This document shows positions 57,118-64,000 of a stretch of 64,000 nt of DNA, piece by piece. A program made the translations under genes and the position numbers. The notes under the pieces were generated by a model. That model made no database searches, had not been told where the DNA came from, and saw nothing but the letters and a program-made list of their open reading frames with translations. The stretch lies in NCBI RefSeq assembly GCF_017355365.1, contig NZ_JADIJR010000001.1:1-64000 (forward strand). Direction: 5' to 3'. This DNA is from Microbacterium sp. SD291 (GTDB lineage Bacteria; Actinomycetota; Actinomycetes; Actinomycetales; Microbacteriaceae). Each line of letters starts with the position of its first letter. Positions within the stretch are counted from its first letter, which is position 1.

Positions 57118-58287
57118 ATGGAAGATCTGACCGAGGAGGAGCGCGAGCTCGCCGCGATGGTGCGAGAGTTCGCCGAGACCGTCGTCGCGCCGCAGTCCTA
57201 CGAAGCCGACCGCACGCACACGCTGTCGATGGACGTCGTGGCGAAGATGGGGGAGCTCGGACTGTTCGGGCTGCCCTTCCCCGAGCAGTACGGCGGGCAG
57301 GGCGGCGACTACATGGCGCTCGGCATCGCGATCGAGGCGCTCGGCCGGGTCGACCAGTCGATCGCCATCACCCTGGAGGCGGGGGTCAGCCTGGGGGCGA
57401 TGCCGGTCTACAGGTTCGGCACCGAGGAGCAGAAGCGCGAGCTGCTGCCCGACCTTCTCGCCGGGCGCGCCCTCGCCGGTTTCGGCCTCACCGAGCCGGA
57501 GGCGGGCAGCGACGCCGGTGCGACCAGGACCACCGCGCGCCTCGACGGCGACGAGTGGGTCATCGACGGGTCGAAGCAGTTCATCACGAATTCGGGCACG
57601 CCGATCACCCGGTTCGTCACCGTCACCGCGGTCACCGGTACCCTTCGACAGGCTCAGGGACCCAGTGGGGAGAGGAAGGAGATCTCCACGATCATCGTCC
57701 CGAACGGCACGCCCGGCTTCACCGTCGAGGCGCCGTACGACAAGGTCGGCTGGAACGCCTCCGACACGCATCCACTGACCTTCGACGGCGCTCGGGTGCC
57801 GGCATCCAATCTGCTCGGCGAGCGGGGGAGCGGCTTCCGCAGCTTCCTCAGCATCCTGGACGAGGGGCGCATCGCGATCGCCGCGCTGTCCACCGGCGCC
57901 GCGGAGGGATGCTTGGAGGCCGCCGTCGACTATGCGAAGAGCCGCACGATCTTCGGCAGTGCTCTCAGCACCCGCCAGAACGCCCAGTTCACCCTCGCCA
58001 GGATGCGCGCCCGCGTGCACACCGCGCGCCTCGCCTGGCATCATGCCGCGCGGCTGCGCGATGCCGGGAAGCCCTTCGCGGAGGAGGCGGCGATCGCCAA
58101 GCTCGTCTCGGGCGAGGCGGCGATGGACAACGCCCGTGATGCCACCCAGATCTTCGGCGGCAACGGGTTCATGAACGAGTTCCCCGTCGCCAGGCACTAC
58201 CGCGACTCGAAGATCCTGGAGATCGGCGAGGGCACCACCGAGGTGCAGCTGCTCGTGATCGCGCGGGCGCTCGGCCTCGCCGGGTAG
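57118..58287 (+). CDS. Acyl-CoA dehydrogenase (branched-chain type, FadE19-like)
   Basis: 389 residues. An FAD enzyme that introduces the 2,3 double bond in acyl-CoAs. Motifs: LPFPEQYGGQGGDYMALGIAIEALG, GFGLTEPEAGSDAGAT, WVIDGSKQFITNSGT, DGARVPASNLLGERGSGF, ATQIFGGNGFMNEFPVARHYRDSKILEIGEGTTE. The usual catalytic base is Glu371 in GEGTTE; in classic isovaleryl-CoA dehydrogenases the base sits elsewhere, so isobutyryl- or 2-methylbutyryl-CoA are as likely as isovaleryl-CoA. A small insertion, TLRQAQGPSGER, between VTAVTG and KEISTII is encoded by an exact copy of the repeat found at 36230-36252; the frame is kept. It is the third gene of the carboxylase operon. Confidence 0.92.
   Translation: MEDLTEEERELAAMVREFAETVVAPQSYEADRTHTLSMDVVAKMGELGLFGLPFPEQYGGQGGDYMALGIAIEALGRVDQSIAITLEAGVSLGAMPVYRFGTEEQKRELLPDLLAGRALAGFGLTEPEAGSDAGATRTTARLDGDEWVIDGSKQFITNSGTPITRFVTVTAVTGTLRQAQGPSGERKEISTIIVPNGTPGFTVEAPYDKVGWNASDTHPLTFDGARVPASNLLGERGSGFRSFLSILDEGRIAIAALSTGAAEGCLEAAVDYAKSRTIFGSALSTRQNAQFTLARMRARVHTARLAWHHAARLRDAGKPFAEEAAIAKLVSGEAAMDNARDATQIFGGNGFMNEFPVARHYRDSKILEIGEGTTEVQLLVIARALGLAG
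57641..57663. repeat. Copy of the intergenic 23-bp repeat inside the acyl-CoA dehydrogenase gene
   Basis: CCCTTCGACAGGCTCAGGGA and the next three bases match the reverse complement of 36230-36252 exactly. In frame it encodes the peptide LRQAQGP within a surface loop region. Confidence 0.85.
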
Positions 58288-58290
58288 CGT
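58285..58290 (+). promoter_or_regulatory. Possible internal leaderless -10 box TAGCGT before maoC
   Basis: It overlaps the acyl-CoA dehydrogenase stop codon and ends 6 bases before ATG 58297. It could allow separate expression of the maoC-citE pair. Confidence 0.4.
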
Positions 58291-58296
58291 GAAGCC

Positions 58297-58779
58297 ATGA
58301 GCGCTCAGGACATCATCCAGCGGGGCCTCTACTACGAGGAGTTCGTGGTGGACGCCCGCTATCTGCACCGCCCCGGTCGCACCGCGACCGAGGCCGACAA
58401 CGTGCTGTTCACGACGCTGACGATGAACACCCAGGCGCTGCACCTGGACGCCGCGTTCGCGGCGACGCAGGAGTTCGGCGCGCGCCTGATGAACTCGATG
58501 TGGACCCTCTCCACGATGGTCGGCGCCTCGGTCGCTCAGCTGACGCAGGGGACGCTCGTGGCACAGCTCGGGCTCGGGGACATCGCGTTCCCGCATCCGC
58601 TCTTCGCGGGTGACACGCTGTACACCGAGAGCGTGATCGTGTCGAAGCGGGAGTCGTCCTCGCGCCCAGGGCAGGGCGTGGTCTCGATCGCGCACACCGG
58701 CCGCAACCAGGACGGCACCGTCGTCGCCACGGCGACCAGAACCGTGCTCGTGCACCGTCTTCCGGAGGCCTCGGCATGA
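58297..58779 (+). CDS. MaoC-family dehydratase/hydratase
   Basis: 160 residues, a single hotdog domain. It adds water to a 2-enoyl-CoA. The start QRGLYYEEFVVDARYLHRPGRTATEADNVLFTTLTMNTQALHLDAAFAA contains the MaoC active-site segment (Asp in EADN and His in QALHLD), and the later strand IAFPHPLFAGDTLYTESVIVSKRES is typical. In the equivalent M. tuberculosis cluster (Rv2499c) this protein sits beside CitE and has been linked to itaconyl-CoA/methylglutaconyl-CoA hydration; that function is inferred here from order and family. Its stop overlaps the citE start (ATGA). Confidence 0.92.
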   Translation: MSAQDIIQRGLYYEEFVVDARYLHRPGRTATEADNVLFTTLTMNTQALHLDAAFAATQEFGARLMNSMWTLSTMVGASVAQLTQGTLVAQLGLGDIAFPHPLFAGDTLYTESVIVSKRESSSRPGQGVVSIAHTGRNQDGTVVATATRTVLVHRLPEASA

Positions 58780-59585
58780 GTCCGTTCGATCTGGGCCCTG
58801 CGCTGCTGTTCTGCCCCGCGGATCGTCCGGAGCGGTTCCGCGGCGCTCTGGCGAAGGCGGATGCCGTCATCCTCGACCTCGAGGACGCGGTGCTGCCGGA
58901 TTCGAAGGCGGCGGCGCGAGGCAACCTGATCGACGCGGACGTCGACCCGGATCGCGTGATCGTGCGGGTGAACGCGCCGGGGAGCGAGGCGTTCGCCTCG
59001 GACATCGCCACGCTTTCGCAGACCGACTTCCGCACGGTGATGGTGGCGAAGACGGAGAGCGCGAAGAGTCTCGACGTGTTCGACGGGCGCTTCTCGCTGA
59101 TCGCGCTGTGCGAGACGGCACGCGGGATCCACGCGGCCGACCGCATCGCCGCGCATCCGCGGGTGGTCGCGATGATGTGGGGGGCGGAGGACCTGGTCGC
59201 GTCCCTCGGCGGCACGTCCAGCCGGCACTCCGACGGCTCGTATCGTGACATCGCCCGCTATTCCCGTTCCCGCGTCCTCCTCGAATCGGGAGCGCAGGGC
59301 AAGGCGGCGATCGACGCCGTGCACGTCGACCTCGACGATGTCGACGGGCTGGAGCGCGAGGCGGCGGATGCCGCGGCATCCGGCTTCCGGGCGACCGCCT
59401 GCATCCACCCTAATCAGGTCGCCGTGATCAGGGACGCCTACCGGCCGGATGAGGCGGCGATCGCGTGGGCCGGCGCCGTGCTGAAGGCCGCTGAGACCGA
59501 GCGCGGCGTGTTCCGCTTCGAGGGGCGGATGATCGACGAGCCGGTGCTCCGGCATGCGCGATCCGTGATGTCGCGCGTGCGCTGA
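58776..59585 (+). CDS. citE: CitE-like beta-hydroxyacyl-CoA lyase (HpcH/HpaI family)
   Basis: 269 residues, the length of stand-alone CitE-like proteins; the citrate lyase alpha and gamma subunits are absent, so it is not a citrate lyase. A TIM-barrel magnesium enzyme: LLFCPADRPERF, ILDLEDAV (Glu36, Asp37), VRVNAPGSEAF, ALCETARGI with the Mg-binding Glu, WGAEDL with the second Mg ligand Asp, and CIHPNQV. In M. tuberculosis the same-placed Rv2498c is reported to cleave (S)-citramalyl-CoA and (R)-HMG-CoA, joining itaconate and leucine breakdown. Here it would finish leucine degradation to acetyl-CoA and acetoacetate. It is the last gene of the operon. Confidence 0.92.
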   Translation: MSPFDLGPALLFCPADRPERFRGALAKADAVILDLEDAVLPDSKAAARGNLIDADVDPDRVIVRVNAPGSEAFASDIATLSQTDFRTVMVAKTESAKSLDVFDGRFSLIALCETARGIHAADRIAAHPRVVAMMWGAEDLVASLGGTSSRHSDGSYRDIARYSRSRVLLESGAQGKAAIDAVHVDLDDVDGLEREAADAAASGFRATACIHPNQVAVIRDAYRPDEAAIAWAGAVLKAAETERGVFRFEGRMIDEPVLRHARSVMSRVR

Positions 59586-59599
59586 GAGCGCCCTGGCGA

Positions 59600-60187
59600 T
59601 CAGCGCAGGTCTGCCAGCTCCAGCAGGCGCAGCGAGTGCGGCGACGACTCGAAGCGGTGCACCGACCCGTTGCGCAGCGGCTCGCCCTCGCGGGGGAGCG
59701 TGCCGCTGGACACGCGGTCGATGAGTGACCGGATCACGCCGCCGTGCGTCACCACCACGATCGACTCGGCCAGCGGTGTCGAGCGACGGCGCGAGTGCCT
59801 CGCGATCCGGTCGAGGGCGACGAGGGCGCGATCGGCCACAGCCTCGAGCGTCTCGGCGCCGGGGACTGCGGCGAACCAGTCGCCGTACGCGGCGAGGTAG
59901 TCGGCGACCAGCAGGCCCTCACCGTCGCCGAACTCCCGTTCGCGCATGTCCGGTACGAGGTGAGGGTCGTTCAGGCCGAGCTCACCTGCGATGATCTCGG
60001 CGGTCTCCCTGGCACGGGCGAGAGGGCTGGCGTAGATGGCGTGATGCGTGCCGTCGGCGAGGAGTGCAGCTGCGGCGCGCGCATCCGCCCGCCCGGTGTC
60101 GTTGAGGGGGATGTCGGTGGTCCCCTGGATCCTCTTGGCGAGGTTCCAGTCGGTCTGGCCGTGGCGGACGAGCGTGAGCAGGGTCAT
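59600..60187 (-). CDS. Histidine phosphatase (phosphoglycerate mutase-like)
   Basis: 195 residues from ATG 60187, which overlaps the sirtuin stop by 4 bases (ATGA). The catalytic RHG motif is at the N-terminus (LLTLVRHGQTDWN, with His9 the phospho-acceptor). The proton-donor region is MREREFGDGEG, and the second catalytic His is in VVVTHGGVIRSL. The size fits a cofactor-dependent phosphatase of the GpmB/CobC type rather than glycolytic GpmA. The substrate is unknown. It is co-translated with the sirtuin; it ends 14 bases from citE on the opposite strand. Confidence 0.92.
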   Translation of the reverse strand: MTLLTLVRHGQTDWNLAKRIQGTTDIPLNDTGRADARAAAALLADGTHHAIYASPLARARETAEIIAGELGLNDPHLVPDMREREFGDGEGLLVADYLAAYGDWFAAVPGAETLEAVADRALVALDRIARHSRRRSTPLAESIVVVTHGGVIRSLIDRVSSGTLPREGEPLRNGSVHRFESSPHSLRLLELADLR

Positions 60188-61023
60188 GTCAGAATCTCCT
60201 TGAGCGCGGGGAGCACCTCGCTCGTGCCTGCCGCGAGCGTCATGTCCGCCCACGGGTCCGCACGCGTCGGCTCGCGATTGATGATGATCAGCGGGATGCC
60301 GCGCCGCCGGGCTCTCTCGACGAGCCGGACTCCGGAGTTCACGACGAGGGAGGAGCCTGCGACGACCAGTGCGGTGCTGGAGCGCAGCAGCGATTCGGCC
60401 GCGCGGAAGCGGTCCTGCGGCACGAACTCCCCGAAGAAGACGACGTCGGGCTTGAGCATCCCGCCGCAGACGGTGCACACGGGGACGACGAAGCCGTCGG
60501 TGGTCTCCGGCAGCACGTCGCCGTCCGGTGCCAGCGCGATGCTGTCCGGCACCGTGATCCAGGGGTTGCGCTCCTCGATCTGCACGGCGATGTCGCGGCG
60601 GTCGAAGACCTGCCCGCACTGTAGGCAGGTGACGCGGCGCATCGTGCCGTGCACCTCGATCACATGCGAGCTGCCGGCGCGCAGGTGCAGCCCGTCGACG
60701 TTCTGCGTGATGATGCCGGAGACCAGGCCCGCAGCCTCCATCTCCGCAAGCGCGAGATGTCCGGGGTTCGGCGCCGCGTCAGCGAATGCGCGCCAGCCGA
60801 GGTGACCGCCCACCCAGTACCGGCGTCGTGCCGCCTCGTCGGCGAGGTAGCGCTGGATCGTCATCGGGTCGGTGCGGTTGCGAGACCCCTCGCCTCGATA
60901 GGCCGGGATTCCCGAGTCTGTGGAGATGCCGGCTCCGGTGAGGAGCGCCACGCGCCTGCCACGGAGCAGTTCTGCGGCCTGTGCGATGGGGGCCGACAGC
61001 TCGGCAGCGCTCGACGTGCTCAC
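60184..61023 (-). CDS. SIR2-family NAD-dependent protein deacylase
   Basis: 279 residues from GTG 61023 with GGGGAGG 4 bases upstream; the open frame upstream overlaps the neighbouring promoter region. It removes acyl groups from lysines using NAD+. Motifs: the NAD loop LLTGAGISTDSGIPAYRG (GAGIS at 30-34), TQNVDGLHLRAG, catalytic His125 in VIEVHGTMRR, zinc ligands Cys133/Cys136 (CLQC) and Cys183/Cys186 (CTVC), then KPDVVFFGEFVP and VAGSSLVVNSG. The 46-residue spacing between the Cys pairs and the WITVPD insertion are typical of actinobacterial class II/III-like sirtuins. It is divergent from the RNA methyltransferase gene. Confidence 0.93.
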   Translation of the reverse strand: MSTSSAAELSAPIAQAAELLRGRRVALLTGAGISTDSGIPAYRGEGSRNRTDPMTIQRYLADEAARRRYWVGGHLGWRAFADAAPNPGHLALAEMEAAGLVSGIITQNVDGLHLRAGSSHVIEVHGTMRRVTCLQCGQVFDRRDIAVQIEERNPWITVPDSIALAPDGDVLPETTDGFVVPVCTVCGGMLKPDVVFFGEFVPQDRFRAAESLLRSSTALVVAGSSLVVNSGVRLVERARRRGIPLIIINREPTRADPWADMTLAAGTSEVLPALKEILT

Positions 61024-61123
61024 ATGACCTCCCCGAGCGAGTCTACGGTGTGCACCTGAGGTGGTCGCGCGCGTTCCCACCCGGTGTCAGCGGACCGGGC
61101 GTGCTGATGGCAGAGTGGGTGCC

Positions 61124-61924
61124 GTGCAACTGCTGCGTGTGACCGATGCCGACGATCGACGCCTGGACGACTACCGCGGTCTCACCGACGTGGCACTGCG
61201 GAACGTGCGCGATCCGTCCAGCGGACTCTACATCGCGGAGTCGACGAAGGTCATCGCCCGTGCTGTGGCTGCAGGCCATCGTCCCCGGTCCGTTCTGGTG
61301 CAGGAGCGGCGGGTGGAAGACATCAGGGAGATCGTCGGCGCGCTCGATGTGCCGGTGTACGTCGTTCCGGACGAGGTGGCCGAAGCAGTGACGGGCTTTG
61401 CCGTGCACCGGGGGACGATCGCCTCGATGCACCGTCCGCAGCTGCCGACCGTTCGTGAGGTCATCGACGGCGCCTCCGTCGTCCTGATTCTCGAGAACGT
61501 CGGCGATCACACCAACGTGGGCGCCGCGTTCCGTGCGGCGGCCGGGCTCGGCGCGGACGCTGTGCTGGTGTCGCCGCGCGGTGCGGACCCGCTCTATCGG
61601 CGCAGCGTGCGCGTGAGCATGGGGACGGTGTTCCAGGTGCCATGGACCCGCATCATGGACTGGGACGCCGCGATCGCAGATCTGCACCTCGCGGGCTTCG
61701 ATATCGCGGCACTCGCACTGAGCGACGATGCGGTGACACTCGACGCTTACGCTGCCGACCGTCCTGAGCGTGTCGCGCTCGTGATGGGCTCAGAGGGCGA
61801 CGGTCTCTCCCGGACGGCGATCGACAGCGCGGACACTGTCGTCACGATCCCCATGTTCGGCGGAGTCGACTCGCTCAACGTGGCCTCAGCGGCCGCGGTG
61901 GCGCTCTGGGCGCTCAAGGCCTGA
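61124..61924 (+). CDS. TrmH/SpoU-family RNA 2'-O-methyltransferase
   Basis: 266 residues from GTG 61124, favoured because a CAGAGT box ends 7 bases before it; GTG 61115 is an alternative. The N-terminal L30e-like RNA-binding domain (residues about 10-100, YIAESTKVIARAVAAGHRPRSVLV) precedes the knotted SPOUT domain. Motif 1 is LILENVGDHTNVGAAFRAAAGLGADAV, motif 2 is ALVMGSEGDGLS, and motif 3 is IPMFGGVDSLNVASAAAVALW; the SAM-binding residues lie in the last two. It methylates rRNA or tRNA ribose; the target cannot be told. It ends 3 bases from the convergent SGNH hydrolase gene. Confidence 0.93.
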   Translation: MQLLRVTDADDRRLDDYRGLTDVALRNVRDPSSGLYIAESTKVIARAVAAGHRPRSVLVQERRVEDIREIVGALDVPVYVVPDEVAEAVTGFAVHRGTIASMHRPQLPTVREVIDGASVVLILENVGDHTNVGAAFRAAAGLGADAVLVSPRGADPLYRRSVRVSMGTVFQVPWTRIMDWDAAIADLHLAGFDIAALALSDDAVTLDAYAADRPERVALVMGSEGDGLSRTAIDSADTVVTIPMFGGVDSLNVASAAAVALWALKA

Positions 61925-61927
61925 CGC

Positions 61928-62755
61928 TCAGTCGGTCTGGGGTCGCACGACCGGCGACGGGTCAGGGCGCTTCGCCACGATGTTGTCGCCGGACGACTGG
62001 TGTCGCAGACGCCTGAGCACCCAGGGCACGAGGTGCTCGCGAGCCCACCCGAGATCTTCGCTGCGCGCCTCGCGCCAGGTACGGAAGGGGATGGGCTCCG
62101 GCTGCATGGCCTCGAGGTCGTTGGGCACGTTGAGGGCGCGCAGCACCATCCGCGCGATCTCGTGGTGACCGAGTGAGTTGTAGTGCAGGCGGTCGTCGTC
62201 GAAGAAGCGCATGTCCTGCACGGCTTTGAGAGCCCACTGGTCGGCGACGATGCAGTCGTGTCGATCCGCGATCGCGCGGACGTTCTCGTTGTAGATGGCG
62301 ACCTTCCCGCGGAAGGCGCGGAACACCGGCGTGAACCCGGTGTCGATGCCGGTGAAGAGCACGATGGCCGCGCCGGTCGAGGCGAGACGCGTGACGGCAT
62401 CCTCGAGCTGTGCGGCGATGGCGTCGGGGTCGGTGCCGGGGCGGATGACATCGTTGCCGCCGGCGCAGAGGGACACGAGATCGGGGTGCAGCGCGACCGC
62501 CGGCTCGATCTGATCGGCGACGATCTGCGCGATCAGCTTGCCGCGGACGGCGAGGTTGGCGTAGGCGAAGCCGTCGACCTGCTGAGAGAGCACGGCGGCG
62601 ACGCGGTCGGCCCAGCCGCGGTGACCGCCGGGGTTCGACGGGTCAGGGTCGCCGATCCCCTCCGTGAACGAGTCGCCGATGGCGACGAAGCGCCGCCACG
62701 GGTGCAGCGTCTCGTTGGCCACGTACGGGGTCCGAGTCGAATCCTGGTCGGTCAT
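61928..62755 (-). CDS. SGNH/GDSL hydrolase
   Basis: 275 residues from ATG 62755 with an AAGGAGAG ribosome site; the frame is open upstream but runs antisense to the helicase. The four SGNH blocks are present: block I FVAIGDSFTEGIG with Ser29, block II Gly in NLAVRGKL, block III CAGGNDV with Asn, and block V DDDRLHYNSLGHHEIA with Asp and His. There is no signal peptide, so it is a cytoplasmic esterase or lipase. The C-terminus is basic and proline-rich (KRPDPSPVVRPQTD). The substrate is unknown. It is divergent from the helicase gene. Confidence 0.92.
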   Translation of the reverse strand: MTDQDSTRTPYVANETLHPWRRFVAIGDSFTEGIGDPDPSNPGGHRGWADRVAAVLSQQVDGFAYANLAVRGKLIAQIVADQIEPAVALHPDLVSLCAGGNDVIRPGTDPDAIAAQLEDAVTRLASTGAAIVLFTGIDTGFTPVFRAFRGKVAIYNENVRAIADRHDCIVADQWALKAVQDMRFFDDDRLHYNSLGHHEIARMVLRALNVPNDLEAMQPEPIPFRTWREARSEDLGWAREHLVPWVLRRLRHQSSGDNIVAKRPDPSPVVRPQTD

Positions 62756-62868
62756 CCAGCTCTCCTTCGCGAACGAGCGCCGTCCATGGTTCGCGGCGGC
62801 GCAGAGACCGAGCCTACCCGGCGTCGCAGGCTGTGTCCGCTGCGGCGGCGAGTGTCGGCGGGAGCGAT

Positions 62869-62874
62869 TATCGT
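62869..62874 (+). promoter_or_regulatory. Leaderless -10 box TATCGT (helicase)
   Basis: It ends 7 bases before ATG 62882, and no ribosome-binding site is visible between them. Confidence 0.5.
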
Positions 62875-62881
62875 TGAGTCG

Positions 62882-64000
62882 ATGCTCTCTCCGTCCTTCC
62901 CTCAGCGCGCCCCCTGGGGTACCGCGAGCAAGCTGCGAGCATGGCAGCAGGAAGCACTGGAGCAGTACTTCCAGGCCGACCAGCGCGACTTCCTCGTCGC
63001 CGCGACGCCGGGTGCAGGCAAGACGACGTTCGCGCTCACCCTGGCCGTGGAGCTGCTCCGCATCGGCGAGGTCAACCGCATCATCGTGGTCGCTCCGACC
63101 GAGCATCTGAAGACCCAGTGGGCGGATGCCGCCGCGCGCGTGCACATCCGCCTCGATCCGCGCTTCCGGAACAGCCACTGGGCGCCGGCCCGGCAGTATC
63201 ACGGCGTCGTCGTCACCTATGCGCAGGTGGCTGCGAAGTCGTCGGTGCATCGTCACCTGACCGAGGATGCGAAGACTCTCGTGATCCTCGACGAGGTGCA
63301 TCACGGCGGCGACGCGCTGAGCTGGGGCGATGCGATCCGCGACGCCTACGGTCCGGCGAAGCGCCGGCTGCTGCTCTCCGGCACCCCGTTCCGCAGCGAT
63401 ACTGCGCCCATCCCGTTCGTGGACTATCTGCCGGACGAATCCGGCGCCCGCATCTCGACCACGGACTACGCCTACGGCTACGGCCGCGCCCTGGCGGATG
63501 GCGTCGTCCGTCCCGTGCTCTTCCACATGTACGCCGGCAAGATGCGCTGGCGCACCAGCGCGGGCGATGAGCTCGAGGCGCATCTCGGCCAGGACAACAC
63601 CAAGGACGTCAACTCCCAGGCCTGGCGCACCGCCCTCGATCCGGAGGGCTCGTGGATGCCGGCGGTGCTCTCGGCCGCGGATCGCCGCCTGACCGAGGTG
63701 CGCCACCATGTCCCGGATGCCGGGGGGCTCGTTCTCGCGACGGATCAGACCGTCGCACGGGCGTACGCGAAGATCCTGCACAGCATCACCCGCGAGCAGC
63801 CGACGATCGTGCTCTCCGACGATGCGTCCGCCTCCGAGCGCATCGAGAAGTTCAGCGGGAACACGAGCCGGTGGATGGTGGCGGTGCGCATGGTGTCGGA
63901 GGGCGTCGACGTGCCGCGACTCGCCGTCGGCGTGTACGCGACGTCGTCGTCGACTCCACTGTTCTTCGCGCAGGCCATCGGACGCTTCGTCCGCGCGCGT
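62882..64000 (+). CDS. DEAD/DEAH-box helicase (3' truncated by the window end)
   Basis: 373 codons are visible with no stop. Superfamily 2 helicase motifs in order: a Q-like LRAWQQEALEQYF, Walker A in AATPGAGKTTFAL (motif I), VVAPTEHLKTQW (Ia), VVVTYAQVA (Ib), Walker B as DEVHH (motif II), LLLSGTPFRSD (III), a long linker (RPVLFHMYAGKMRWR), WMVAVRMVSEGVDVPRLAVGVYATSS (V) and FFAQAIGRFVRAR (VI). The arrangement resembles the actinobacterial ERCC3/RadD-like stand-alone helicases that act on DNA or RNA. The C-terminal part lies beyond the window. The start is set by a TATCGT box 7 bases upstream. Confidence 0.92.
   Translation, partial: MLSPSFPQRAPWGTASKLRAWQQEALEQYFQADQRDFLVAATPGAGKTTFALTLAVELLRIGEVNRIIVVAPTEHLKTQWADAAARVHIRLDPRFRNSHWAPARQYHGVVVTYAQVAAKSSVHRHLTEDAKTLVILDEVHHGGDALSWGDAIRDAYGPAKRRLLLSGTPFRSDTAPIPFVDYLPDESGARISTTDYAYGYGRALADGVVRPVLFHMYAGKMRWRTSAGDELEAHLGQDNTKDVNSQAWRTALDPEGSWMPAVLSAADRRLTEVRHHVPDAGGLVLATDQTVARAYAKILHSITREQPTIVLSDDASASERIEKFSGNTSRWMVAVRMVSEGVDVPRLAVGVYATSSSTPLFFAQAIGRFVRAR

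Noticed and set aside
57118-58287. Acyl-CoA dehydrogenase as a pseudogene because of the repeat insertion
   Set aside because: The insertion keeps the frame, lies outside the FAD and catalytic motifs, and all downstream motifs including Glu371 are intact.

Overview
The window is high-GC DNA from an actinobacterium, most likely of the family Microbacteriaceae and close to Microbacterium. The reasons are the GC-rich third codon positions, frequent GTG starts, actinobacterial gene types (group II truncated haemoglobin, ferrochelatase with an iron-sulfur Cys set, a DUF6458 membrane peptide) and a locus that matches the Mycobacterium tuberculosis order accD1-accA1-fadE19-maoC-citE next to bkdABC. 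The taxon is an inference; no rRNA gene is present.

Positions 1-31254 hold one uninterrupted reading frame of 10,417 codons that already runs into the window from the left. It encodes a giant, probably exported, repeat protein of roughly 1 MDa. In order it has: an array of short beta-rich units with Ser/Gly/Asn linkers; inserted Trp-rich and carbohydrate-binding-like cassettes; long-rung beta-helix-like sequence; Calx-beta-like domains; a six-copy module; an RTX-type calcium-binding block; two LamG-like domains; and a final Calx-beta domain. There is no C-terminal sortase signal or membrane anchor, and no type I secretion gene nearby.

Positions 31255-48832 are mostly housekeeping genes: tesB, a conserved hypothetical, a tightly coupled minus-strand set mscS-glbO-FAD dehydrogenase behind pepN, hemH, rpiB-nei, an alanine/glycine:cation symporter, a PaiB-like protein coupled to an amidohydrolase, dps, a gamma-class carbonic anhydrase-like protein, tRNA-Met, a DUF6458 peptide, a DEDDh exonuclease and an alpha/beta hydrolase.

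Positions 48804-59585 form a branched-chain amino acid (mainly leucine) catabolic locus. A divergent Lrp/AsnC regulator faces the branched-chain 2-oxoacid dehydrogenase genes (E1 alpha, E1 beta, E2). A TetR regulator then faces an acyl-CoA carboxylase (beta and alpha subunits), acyl-CoA dehydrogenase, MaoC hydratase and CitE-like lyase. Together these could take branched 2-oxoacids to acyl-CoAs, carboxylate, hydrate and cleave them to acetyl-CoA plus acetoacetate. E3 (lipoamide dehydrogenase) and the aminotransferase must be elsewhere.

Positions 59600-64000 hold a sirtuin-histidine phosphatase pair, a TrmH-family RNA methyltransferase, an SGNH hydrolase and the 5' part of a DEAD/DEAH helicase cut by the window end.

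No gene-free stretch exceeds about 170 bases. Many genes have a TANNNT box ending 6-7 bases before the start codon, which suggests leaderless transcripts and was used to choose several starts. I saw no CRISPR array, insertion sequence, prophage, rRNA or replication origin.
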